Shown here one piece after another: positions 39,492 to 51,521 of a DNA stretch of 64,000 nucleotides. The stretch lies in the NCBI GenBank assembly GCA_016946835.1, contig JACVTC010000074.1, positions 867,501-931,500 of the forward strand, given 5' to 3'. Numbering within the stretch: the first letter of the stretch is position 1; each line of letters opens with the position of its first letter. The notes beneath the pieces were generated by a model. The model ran no database searches. It was not told the origin of the DNA and saw only the letters and a list, made by a program, of their open reading frames with translations. The position numbers were made by a program, and so were the translations under genes. The DNA is from Neocallimastix lanati (nom. inval.) (Eukaryota > Neocallimastigomycota > Neocallimastigomycetes > Neocallimastigales > Neocallimastigaceae).

Positions 39492-40661
39492 TTCAAACAA
39501 AATTGACTTTATTATTTTTAATAAAGAAATTGAAAGAAATAAAATTTTTCATATGTAAAATAGTTGTTAGAAATTACGAAAAAATATCTTTTTTTTTTTT
39601 TTCAAAGAACATTTTTAAATTAGAAATGCTAAAATAAAATTACATTTATATTGAAATTTAAAGTAATAACAGTTTTTAGAATTATAATAATAAAATATTA
39701 TATTAATAATGAGATCATAAATAATTATAATTTATATTAAAATTGAACTAGAAGAGAAAATGAATGTCGAATAAAATTTCGAAATTACTCTACAGTAAAA
39801 AGTAATTATAATAAAAATTTTTAATATATAATAAATAAAATATTAATTACCTAAATAAATATATTAATATTAGTTAATGAATACATTAATATTTAATTAA
39901 ATAATTTAATTAGTATTAATACTAAAATGAAATTATAAAATATAATTATAAATATTATATTAATAATTATTAAATATTAAAAATAATGAATATTATATTT
40001 TAATTATAAATTATTTTAACTTGAAATATGAATTAATGAATAATTAATAAACATTTAATATATATATAAATAATAATAAAATTAAAAAAAATGTTAATAA
40101 TAATAAAAATAATAATTTAATAATAATAATAAAAATTATAAAAACAACAATATTGATATTATTGTATTATAAATAATTATCGTAATTGTCATAAGGATAT
40201 AATAAGAAAACTATTATAACATAATTATTACATAGATAATATGAATTTTTAATTAATATAACATAGTTTTAGTGAAAATTTATATACGTTTTTAAAAAAA
40301 CTTATTATATATAAAAAGTAATAGGCTTAACTTTGAATTGTACAATTAATATAGTTGAATAAAAACATTTTAATAATAAAATACTTTCTTTTATATCTTT
40401 CTAAAATAAATATAAAATGGTATATTATAGAGCATATATATATATTTTTTTGTTATAAAATTTATTAATTAAATTATTTACATATGGAATTTTATTTCAT
40501 TTTATACATCAGTCTAAATAAATTTAAAACATATGAATTTTCGATTTAAAATTTACAAATTCCTTTTCTTATATGTTTATTTCCAGTATGATAACTATCT
40601 AATTAACATGAATTATAACTTTTTTTTCTTAGAATCTAAAAAAAAAAGAAAAGTATTACAT
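39492..40661. other. AT-rich noncoding DNA
   Basis: Only AT repeats and homopolymers are visible. Confidence 0.6.
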
Positions 40662-43250
40662 CTATTGACTGTCTGCAGCAGTTTTATCCATGTAATAATG
40701 AATGTGATCTTCTGAAATGGCACCTTCTGGTTCAATCACTTTAACGAATTCATGAGCAACCGAGGTATCTAATGAGGATGGATTTCCAGCACACATACTA
40801 GCATCGACATTCTTTTCATTAATTTTTCTGGTAGCAATGACGGCATATCTGTACTTTTTAGGAGTTACATCTAATAAAAAGGATAATAATAATAATAATT
40901 AAAATGTTATAAAAATATGTATTAAATAATCAATAAAATAAATTAAAAAAAAAAAAAAAAAAAAAGTAAACTTTTCATATTTTAATGATTTCTAAATAAA
41001 ATGTTGTAATTTGTAGGGAACTTTTCACTTTTACTTCATTTTTTTTATTATTATTTTACTTTAACGAATTGAATATTGATTATAAAATTTACCTCTATTA
41101 AGAATAGCTTTATCAGTATCAATATCAATGGCTACAAAATGATTTGGGGTCTCGGCATCATTGAATACATTTTGTTTATCAGCAGCAATGAAGTAGCTTC
41201 CACTAGTAAAAGTAACTTTTTTATTATTAATACAAATCTTGAAGCCTTCTCCATCCTTAATAATATCACCGTCATTAACACAATCGGCTTCAACTACATT
41301 TTGAATAAGAGTAGCATGGCTATCATCTCCATCAATACATTGTTTATAAATGCCATTATCTACAATTTTACCAGTTGTGTCATCAGAACAGTTAGTAACG
41401 ACTTCCGGAGCATCAGCCAAAGCAACACATGAATTAGAGCTAGAACCAACAGTACATTTTATGATTGGAAGGTCATGGTCTTCGTCACTGTTCTTTATGT
41501 ATCCGGCCATGGAGGTATTCTTTACACAACTACTGAGTGCTCCTCCAGAGATAGTACAAACAAATAAATTTCCTCCCGTTGCTGTTGTTACTAAATCAGA
41601 AGCAGATGCTAATGATTCCCCACTTCCTATGTAATAGTAATCACCATCATCGTCACCAGTACCTATTTAAAAATCAAAAAAAAAAACATAATTTACAGAA
41701 CGGATTTAGATATCATTTATTGGTGAAGGAATTCTTTAAAAATAAAAATAAAACAGTTAATATATAAAAATCAAAGAAAATTACAGTTAGTTCCAGTAAT
41801 TGGATCGCAAGGAGGAGTTACGCTTGCTCTTCCTATTTGTTTTCAATTAGATATTAATTTTGATAAATGGATATTAATGAAAAAATAAACAAATAAAAAT
41901 ATTACCTTAGCTTTTTCTGTATCAATTTTATAAACAATTATTTTAAGAAATCGTATAATTATTTCATGAAATTATATTGAGAATATATTTACTATTATAG
42001 GATTCGGTGGTGTTTTCACAAACACCATTACTACAGGTGTAGTAGTCATCACAAGCATTAGTATCACAGTAGTTCTTTGGTCTTTCGGTGATAAGTGAGT
42101 TGGAAGTGGTTACACAGTATTCATCTTTTATTAAAAACATAAATAAAAAACAAATAGAGTTAATAGATATGGTATAAATTATAATTTCAGGAGAAGAAGC
42201 AGAAGAAAGCTATATATTTATCATAATTTATCCTATTCTTTTATTTAATGATAAAATGTTTAAGTAACAATAATTTACTCTCGGAAATTAGGAGAGATAC
42301 TTACCGTTGAAAGCTGAATTGAAAACAAGCATGGCTGGAGTGTCGCCGGAAATCGCTTTAGTACTAAGAACAATACCTGAATCTTCTTCACTGCTAGTGT
42401 TTAATCCTCCGAATGGAGCTTCAGTGATAACATCACTTTTACCTTTCAAAATATAAGACTTTTCTGAAGTGGCTGCAGCTGGAAAAGCATCATCAGTAGG
42501 AAGAGTGAGAACAGCACTATCACTTGCATTTTTTATAATAACATTATTAGAATTAGTACTAGTAATTGAAGTTGTTTCATCTGTAGCTTCGGCAGCCGCT
42601 GGAATTGAATAATATTTGCTATCTACATTAACGATACCTGCTCCTCTTTGACAAGTAACTTTACCGCCTCCACTAATACATTGAAAAAGTACTAAATTAC
42701 CGGCAGTTAATCCTGTGGAATCTTTAGTTACAGGCGTAGCAGTGATATCGGTAACTGAAAAGATATGATATCCAGCTGTCATCGTGGCTACAGCAGCGTC
42801 TTTAATGCAGTTCGAAGATCCTGAAACAGAGGGATAGAGTTTATCTTCCTTTAGACAAATTCCATCAGCAGAACTTGATTCAGGAACGCATTCAATACCA
42901 CAAGTATTAATAGCTTTTATTCAAATACATGAATATCAATCGGTATATAAATTGTAAATATGATTTAATAGGGAAATTATAAAATATTGTATTAACAATA
43001 AAAAAAAAATCTATTATTGAATAAATAAATATATATTTTCTTCAACTTACTTATTGTAGCATTAACAGTACTTAAGCTACCAAGGAATAATAAGCTAATA
43101 ATACTGTAAGCAAAAGTTCCAAAAGTTTTTAAATTTTTTTTATATTGAAATATTGGTAATCATTAATATCAATAAAATTACAATATACATGATTTTTAAA
43201 GAAATTTATATTTAAGGAGCTATTTACCTTAAAAGCATATTAAAGAACAT
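40662..43250 (-). CDS. Scaffoldin-like secreted protein with one long cohesin-like module, 547 aa
   Basis: Exons: 43250-43228, 43103-43051, 42913-42305, 42124-41993, 41832-41785, 41662-41093, 40870-40662 (548 codons with the stop). The signal peptide is residues 1-25 (MFFNMLLSIISLLFLGSLST). The N-domain is 26-228 (CGIECVPESSSADGICLKED, GYHIFSVTD, VTCQRGAGIVNVDSKYYSIP). The Cys connector is 229-272 (EYCVTTSN, RPKNYCDTNACDDYYTCSNG, VC). The linker is 273-288. The module is 289-478 and runs about 40 residues longer than in the sisters: it has a duplicated C...G-I segment (TGKIVDNGIYKQCIDGDDSH followed by GDIIKDGEGFKICINN), which suggests an internal partial duplication. The tail is 479-547 (PKKYRYAVIATRKINEKNVD ... 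KTAADSQ). Confidence 0.85.
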
Positions 43251-43449
43251 TTTTTTTTAAATTTGAATATGAAAAAGTAGATTGACGCCAGAAAAGGTAA
43301 TTATTTATATATACAATAATGAATTATTTTCAGTAAAAAAAAAAAAAAAAAAAAAATCGTAAAATTTTTTTAATATTTTTTTTTTTTTTTTTTTGGTTTT
43401 AAATAAAAAATTTTTATTATTTTTTAAGAGTTTTAAAAAATTTTTTTTA

Positions 43450-43476
43450 CAACATTTCAAGAAATTTATATTTTTC
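43450..43476 (-). promoter_or_regulatory. Shared upstream element
   Basis: Plus-strand CAACATTTCAAGAAATTTAT then ATTTTTC, about 200 bp before the ATG at 43250. Confidence 0.55.
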
Positions 43477-45406
43477 AAACCAAATTAACTTTATTATTTT
43501 GAAAATTAAAAGCAAAAGAAATAAAAATTTTCATATGTAAAGCAAAAATAAAATTACTTTAATAAAATGTATAATCCATCACTATTTAAAATTATAATTT
43601 TAAATTATTTTTTTTAAAATAGACATTTTTGAAAATGTTAAAATGAAATTATATTCATTTTGAAATTAATAATAATAATAGTATTTAAAATGATAATAAA
43701 AGTTTGATATTAATAATAAAAACGTATAAAATAGTACTTTATATTTAAATTAAACTTCATGAGAAAATGAATGCTATATGGAATTTCGAAATTACTTTTA
43801 AAGAAGAAAAATAATATAAAAAATTTATAAATATAAATAAATAATATAATAATTATTTAAATAAATTATAGTAATAGTTAATGAATATAAAATTAAATAA
43901 ATAAATTTTTATTCATTTATAATATTAAATTAATATTCTTAATAATAATAATAGAATAAAATATTTATAAATAAGTAAATAAACTAATATATAAATAAAT
44001 ATGTTAATATTAATTAATGTATTAATATTTTAAATAAATAAATTTAATTTTTATATAATACAAAAAAAACTTAATCTAAAATTGACAATTATTAAGAATT
44101 AAACATTCATTATTTAGTAATTGAATTGATAGAAAAACAATTATTCAATTAATAATAAAAGACATTCTAACTTTTTTATTATTCCTATTATTGAATATAA
44201 TTTTTTTTTATAAAAAATAAATAAAAAAAAATTTAAATTAATTACTATTAAACATAAGAAATTATGAAAATACAGGTAATAAAAATTTATTATTAAATAA
44301 TATTATATTTTTATTTTAAAAATGAAAAATACAAATAATAGTAAAATAAAAAAAATTATAATTATTAAAAAATTGTTACTTTAATTATAATTAATATTAT
44401 TAAATAAATGTATAATATTATTTATAAACAGAAAACACTTATTGAAACTACCTTTATAACGATTTTTATATGAAATAAAATATTTTACATTATTTCAAAA
44501 AATGAATAATATTACTTAATTATAGAAAAATATCAATAAAATGAGGATTCGTCTTATAATTATTCATTACAATACAGATTAAATGTATAAACCAAAAAAA
44601 ATAAAATACAAAGAGAAACCGTTTTATTAACATAAAGTTTTATTAATAAAATTATTAATATATGGAATCTAAAATGATTATTATTTACTTGTCAATATCT
44701 TTTATTATATATAAATTTTATTGTTTTAACTATTAATCATAAAAATATATATAATTATAGTATTATTTTTTTTTCTTATCAAAATAAATATAACAAATTA
44801 ATTGGCATGATTAATAAAGTTTTTTCTTTCCATTCTTTGAAACTTTTATTGATCGCTTATGAAATAACATTACTTATTAAGTAAAAGAAAAAAAAAACAT
44901 TTTATTACTTCATTTCACTCTTTTGTAATCATTTCATTATATTATTTTTTTTAATAATTTTTAATAAGAAATAAATTTAATAGTCAAATTATCAATCATA
45001 ACTTTTTATTTCATAAATTACTTTTTTTTTCTTTTTTTTCTTTTCTTTTTTTTTTTTTTCTTTATATCTTAAAAATTTAATTCTAAACATCAAAATTTTC
45101 ATTAAATATATTAAATACTAATAAACAAATACTTTTTATTATTAAAAAATATAAACATTATTTCAATTCATCATTAAAATAAATATTTTTAAATAAAATT
45201 TTCTTTGAATTTACACACTTGAATTTTCTATATAATACATATTCAATTGTTTTAAAATATGGTTTCAATAAAGGACAAAGGAACCCTTTTATATGAAAAA
45301 ATAAAACAATAATGAATTAAAATAAAAATTTTTTTTTTTTGATAAGTTTATTTTATGTAATAAATAAATGTCTTATAATAGAAACTATTTACAAAATGAA
45401 ATTGAT
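43477..45406. other. AT-rich noncoding DNA
   Basis: No coding sequence was recognised. The first 60 bases resemble those upstream of the 519-aa gene (TTTTTCAAAC, TTTATTATTTT). Confidence 0.6.
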
Positions 45407-48400
45407 TTATTGCATAGTGTAAGTGTCTTCTGTTGCATCCGGAGAAGAAAATTCAACTAAATCATTGATAGTAGAACCAGAATCAGCTGTACACTGGTTG
45501 GCTTTCTTCACTAAAACCTTTTTATTGGCAAAAGTATATCTATACTTTTTGGAAGCTATCAATTTAAACACAGTAAAATGTTAACAAAAATGATAATAAA
45601 AAAAATTCTTTAATTAATACTTTTTTTAAGAATTCATTAAAATTTATATAAATGTAAAAAATAAATCAAACTATGAACTTACTACTAGTGATATCAACCA
45701 CTTGAACACTCTTTTCATCAATGGAAATCATGAAGTGCAATTTTTCACCTTTTCCAGTGTATAAAATAGAAGCCGGAATAAAGTATTTATCAGTACTGGT
45801 TGTAAATATTTGTGGGGCATTGGCCTTTTTTCCGTCAACACAGAGGCTGATAATATCACCATCTTTAATTAATTTACCTACAGTACAAACTTCGCCAGTA
45901 AGAGAAGAAATATCGTCGGTAATGGAATCTGCATCAGCACAGGTAAAAGCTAATCCATCAGTTGTAGTACATTTTATATTCATACCACTTGGGGACTTGA
46001 AGTAACCCTTGAGTGATAAAGGGGAATCACAGGAACCATTGGAACAGTTAACTAAGTTTGTATTATCAAGATAGAAACCATTACCTATTTATAACAGTTC
46101 ATAGTATAATGGATATAATTATATTTAAAATATTGAATTGTTAATTTTCACAAAGAATTTTGAAAAAAAATTTAAATGTAATTTATTATTTATTTTTTTT
46201 TAAAAGTACAATACATTTCATTAGTATATTGTAAAATAATATATATAATAATTTCAAAAGTGTATCATAAATAAAAAAAAGAAAAAAAAGTAATTCTACG
46301 TACATCTTTCTTCTGCAGTATCCTTAGTACAGGCTGAAAGAGAAACAGATTCTTCACTACATGGAGATGTAGCATTACTGCAAGTATACTTTATTTCTCC
46401 ATTATTACATTCTCCTTCAGCGACAAAAGCATCACTACGAATACAGAAAGCTATTTCGTAAATTTAATAGAAAAAAAAAAAAATAATTAATTTAAAGTCA
46501 ACCCAGTAAGTTCATCTCTACATATATAATTGGTATTAATTTAATTTTTGTAGAAATCTATAAGTACTTACGAGTGGCACTGACATATTGAATGACAGCA
46601 TATTTTTGAACTTCAACAACAATATGATTACCATTTGTATCAGTTATGAAACTAGTGGGATAAGTAATAGATGAGCCTAAAACATCTGGAATAGCATAAT
46701 ATTTCTTAGTGGTCATGGAGGAGAGATCAATTTCAGATTCATTATCGCAGTATTGTAATCCACTATGGTAAATGACCTTATACTTATCAGCACTATTTGT
46801 ACAATCTGATTTAGTAAGATCATCAGTTTCAGAGCAGGTGTTACCATCACACATTAATATTTGGGTGGTTAATCCTTCATGGGAGTAGTATCCATGGCCA
46901 ATAGTACTTTCCTTGGCGCATTCATGAGTGGATGCATCACAGTTGTATAATCCTTTAGCTGTATTGACTGCAACATCATAAACAAAGTAGAAACCACCAG
47001 TTGAATTGTCATCTTCACAAGTTCCACTAGTACAATTAGTAATCTTATTTGTGGCACTATTGAAATAGCTTTCATCTAATTTTAATGAAAATAAAAAATA
47101 GAAAATATCACAAAAAATAAATTTAATATTAGTCAATTATTAATATACATATCTCAATCACTTTCTAGTATGACGAATTTATTATGTTATTACACAATAA
47201 TTATAAAAGAGTATAAAAAAAAAACTAACCGTGCTTTGAAATCGCAATAATACTACTGGTAATTTTATATAAAGATGATCCAACAATATATCCAATCTTT
47301 CCGCTGGCTTCAGATGATCCAACTAAATTACCACTGGAAATACAGAGCTTCAAGTCTGTTCCAGCTAAATTAATCTTTCCTGCTGAGTCGCACTCTTCTG
47401 TATCTTTATCAGAAGTGTAAGCACCTGAAGCATTAAATTCACCAATTTTAGTACTAGTGGCATATTTAACATAACCGGAGGTTGGAACACAGATACCTAA
47501 TGAACAATCATAGAGATGCACATCACCAAGATTGGATAAAGCAGCAACTTCGTTATCAGTTAGTAAGGTTTTATAAGTCTCATCGTCAGGATCGTCTTGA
47601 AAAACGAAAACGCCTGTTCCTTGTGCATTTTCTAAAAGTTGACAAGTACCTCCATCACAAGAATACAATTTACCCTCCACTAATAAAGTTCCCTGAACTA
47701 ATTTTTTTTAAAATAAAAAAAAAAAATAATAATAAAATTAATTGTAATAGATAAAAAAAAATAAAGTTATTAAATCATCAATAATGATAATAAAATTAGT
47801 TAAAAAACATAGATAAAAAAATAATAATTGTTAGCATTGAATAAAATTTAAATGAATAAAGAAAAAATTTCATGGCCAGTGTCTTAAATTAATTTATTTA
47901 TTTTTTCAATTATATGATCTTTTATGTATATATATATATGATATATTTATTTTATATTTAAAAAGACACCCACCATTTCCAGTATCAAGAGTACATAAAC
48001 CTTCTTGACAATCATAAAATGGATTTAAAATAGAACCCGAACAAAATTGTTGCTTTCTTGTTAAGACGGTATTATCAGTACATGATTCGTATTCCTTATC
48101 TTTAAAAAATAAGATTATATAATAGAAAAAAAAAATTAAAGAATAAACTATTAATGAAAAATGGTCGAAAATATTATTATTTTTTCTTTTTTTTTTTTTT
48201 TTTTTTTTTTTGCTTTTGGACAATGATACAAATATTTTCAACACAATATTATTCTTGCAAATTACCTGTGATGGCAGTGTTCAAAACAAAGGAGGTAGTT
48301 CCTGCCTGAATGATCATTTTTGGTTTTGAATTTGCACCCGTAGCTGTGAAGACCGTAGTTCCTGTATCTGTACCAACATTATTCATGAGGTAATTTGTGA

Positions 48401-49322
48401 TATGATCATCATCGGAAGCAAAAGCAATGCCCGTTCCAGTCGCAAGACAAAGTTTCACCAAACTATTAGTATAGAGTTCACCAGGAATACATTCACTATC
48501 TTCTTTCTCTGATTTTGCGGTTGAAGACACATCTACAGCGACAGAGTTGTCGTTTTTAATTTCATAATAATTATTTGCATCCTTCATAATAAAACCGTAG
48601 GTTCTGACACACTTACTGTTTTCATCACAGACATACATAGAATATTCTCCATTGGCAGCGGCATCTCTAAATTCTACTAATTGGTTACCACTAAATAAAT
48701 AGACACCTTTTCCGATAACTTTCCTTGCATTAGTATTAATTCCATTAATGGTTGTACCATCAAGACAATAAGTAGAAGGTGTTATTTCAATTTCTGAATA
48801 TCCTTTTTCATCACTAGTACAACCTGTAAGAGCTATATTTTCAAATTTATTTAAATAATTAAATTAGAAAAATAAAAAAAAAAAAAAAAATAAAAGAATA
48901 ATTTATATAATAAAAAATTTTTATTTCATTCATAATTCAATCACCATCTACAGCTTGCACCATTAAAATTTGACTTCCAAGCAATAAAAGTCCAATTAAA
49001 CTATTGTAAAAATAGAACAATGGATTAATGAAATAGTATTACTATTTAATTCTTTTAATTTCTTCACTTTTTAATAAATCGTTATTTCATTTATTTTAAA
49101 AAATATTTTTTATAATAATCATTATTTATAAATTGCTCTTTTTATTATTAGAGGTATTCATTAATGATTATTAATATAATGGGATTTTATAAAAATTTTT
49201 TACTTTTATAAATCCATTCTTTTATTAATCATCCTACTAAAAATGAATATACTAAGAAATAAAATTTAATTTTTTTTTTTTTTTTTATTAGTTGCATACC
49301 TTAAAATTATGTTTTCAAACAT
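45407..49322 (-). CDS. Scaffoldin-like secreted protein, two N-type domains and two cohesin-like modules, 813 aa
   Basis: Exons: 49322-49300, 49000-48945, 48832-48266, 48099-47974, 47697-47230, 47075-46572, 46450-46304, 46084-45683, 45555-45407 (814 codons with the stop). The signal peptide is residues 1-26 (MFENIILSLIGLLLLGSQIL). N-domain 1 is 27-215 (STYCLDGTTINGI, MYVCDENSKCVRTYGFIMKD). The connector is 216-257. N-domain 2 is 258-413 (VHLYDCSLGICVPTSGYVKY, AGKINLAGTDLKLCISSG) and matches the second domain type of the large plus-strand gene (FDC...SGYIKYG). Module 1 is 414-581 (GGFYFVYDVA, LYNCDASTHEC). A long Cys connector at 582-630 has eight Cys. Module 2 is 631-764 (NGFYLDNTNLVNC, GYFKSPSG). 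The tail is 765-813 (SKKYRYTFANKKVLVKK). This gene links the short paralogs to the large plus-strand gene. The donor after exon 4 (GTGGGT) and after exon 2 (GTGATT) are atypical but keep phase 1. Confidence 0.85.
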
Positions 49323-49503
49323 TTTTTACTCTAAAAGTGAACTTTATCTCGTAGAGGGATAAATACTATGAAGTAATTTTTTTTAATAAAAATTAGTATT
49401 TTATTTACAAAAAAAGTTGAGTATTTACAATAAATATACAATGCTTATTGTAATAATAAAACTATTTTTATTTTTTTTGAGGAAAAAATAATAATTTTTT
49501 TTC

Positions 49504-49526
49504 GAAATTTCAACGAAATTTATATT
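49504..49526 (-). promoter_or_regulatory. Shared upstream element
   Basis: Plus-strand GAAATTTCAACGAAATTTAT then ATT, about 182-204 bp before the ATG at 49322. The nearer motif TTGAGTATTTACAATAAATA lies at 49401-49443. Confidence 0.6.
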
Positions 49527-50916
49527 TTTTCCTAAAATAGAGTTTATTAATAATATTATTTAAAAAAATTTTAATAAAAATAATAATTTACTTCTAGATT
49601 TTTTTAATTTCACTGAAAATATCGAAATATTAACAGTTTATATTAGTATCATTTAATATTTTTTTTTTTTTAAAAAAATATTAAAATTTCAATTTTGAAA
49701 TTTTGAATTATAAAAATCAAGTATTAATAAATTTAAAAAAAAAGAAATCATTTTGAAATTTCAACATAAATTTTTTTATTAATTTTAGAAATTTTAACAA
49801 TTAATTAAGAATAATAATAGCATAAGAGAAAAAAACGATATATTTCGTTTTATAATAAATTATCATAAAAAATTGTATAAGATTAATTATTATAAATAAA
49901 TCAATTAAATCTTTTATTTAATAAATAAATAATTAATTATTAAATAAATTAATATATAAATGGATAATAGAAAATTAAATAAATTTCATTTTAATGGATA
50001 ATAATAATTGCAAATAGCTAGCCATTAATATGGTAAAAAAATAAAGGAAAGACGCAGTGTTGAACCCATAACCTATCTCAAAAAAAAAATAATATTAATA
50101 ATAAATAAATGAATAATCGAATAAATAATTTTAATAAATATTATTGAATGAATAAAAATATTTTAAATGATTGAGTTATAAAATATTTAAATAAATTAAA
50201 TGAATGATTGAATTATTTAATAAATAATATATTAATGAACATCATTATAAACAATTTTTGTAATATTATAATTATTATTAATATAATAATAATACAAATA
50301 AAAAAAAAAAAAAAAAAAGAATGATAAATTAATAATAATTAGTATTTCGAAAAATATAAAGACTATATCATTAAAAGTAGTCATAAAATAATAGATATTA
50401 TTATTTATTATAAAAATACCTATTAAATCTAATATTTCGATTATCCTCTTTTTTCAAAATAATAATAATTAAAATAATAATTAAAAAGTATATTATTTTT
50501 TAATTTTTTCAATCATATCTATAATTTTCTTTTATTATTCTTTCGTCCATCAATTTCTTTAGTAAAAGAGGAAATTTTATTATAATCAACTTTAATAGTT
50601 ATATAATAATTTTCTTTGTTTTTTTTCAATTTATTACTATATTTTATTTATTTATTTATCTTTTTTATATTTTTATAGAAAAAATGAATACGCCTTATTT
50701 CATTAATTATATATTAGATAAATAATTGCTCCTTTTTTTATAATTTAAAAAATCTTTTTTTATTTATTGATTAAATAAATAAAACATACAAATGTATTAA
50801 AATTTTGTAATTTATCCTTGTTATATATAATAAAGTTAAGTTCTTTCCCGACATTAATTCATTAGTACACTTAAATTTAGTAATGACAATACCGTAATTT
50901 CCATTTATTTTGATGG
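49527..50916. other. AT-rich noncoding DNA
   Basis: A GC-richer patch at 50020-50085 (AAAGACGCAGTGTTGAACCC) is the only unusual stretch and could not be assigned. Confidence 0.55.
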
Positions 50917-51521
50917 TCATTGTTTTCTAGCTAAATCTTGTAATGATGATATACTAACATAGACACATCTTCCAAATTTATTTGTGTCTAATATATTATC
51001 AAATCTATAGGACTAACAAAAAACAAAAAATTATTAATACATATAATTAGTCTTTCTTTTTAAGTATATTTTTAATTTCAAAGAATAAAATGGAATTGTA
51101 ATAAGTATTATTATGATATAAAAGTAAAATATAATAATATATTAAGAAACTTAAAATTAGAAAATTATATGATGAATTTAATGTGATTGTAGTTTCAGTA
51201 ACACTAACGACACTATGACCATTCAAAGGGATTTCAAAAATATTATTAGTGATATAGGAGAGAGTATAATTATCAACATCTTTTAATTTGGCACTCTTAC
51301 TACCATTAAGACCAATGTACATTTCATTAGATTTGGCGAATAAACTTCCTATTTCACCACATGTATTCGAACCAACAGATAGTTTTTTTTGTATTAACCC
51401 TAACCCAGTACTATTACAATAATAACCAGCGGTATAGCCATTGATATAGTAACCAGTTTCAGTAGTATCACTGATACTAGCACTAGAACTATTTTCAGCG
51501 AGGTAGAAGGTATTAGCCTTA
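50917..51521 (-). pseudogene. 5'-truncated scaffoldin-like relic
   Basis: After an AG at the 5' edge, an open frame from about 51521 reads KANTFYLAENSSSASISD, GYYCNSTGLG, CGEIGSLFAKSNEMYIGL and NNIFEIPLNGHSVVSVTETT, which is a complete or nearly complete cohesin-like module, into 51170. A degenerate tail exon follows (about 51008-50917: RFDNILDTNKFGRCVYV, stop TGA at 50917-50919), shorter than the 46-69 residue tails of the intact genes. No N-domain, connector or signal peptide precedes it. It sits immediately upstream (in the array direction) of the 813-aa gene. Confidence 0.7.

Noticed and set aside
41076-41767. Several plus-strand open frames
   Set aside because: They are antisense to the module exon of the 547-aa gene, and their composition is explained by the minus-strand codons.
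50020-50085. Patch with GGTTCAACACT-like sequence on the minus strand, resembling a tRNA B box
   Set aside because: The T-stem does not pair, and no acceptor stem or anticodon arm could be drawn. It is not a tRNA gene.
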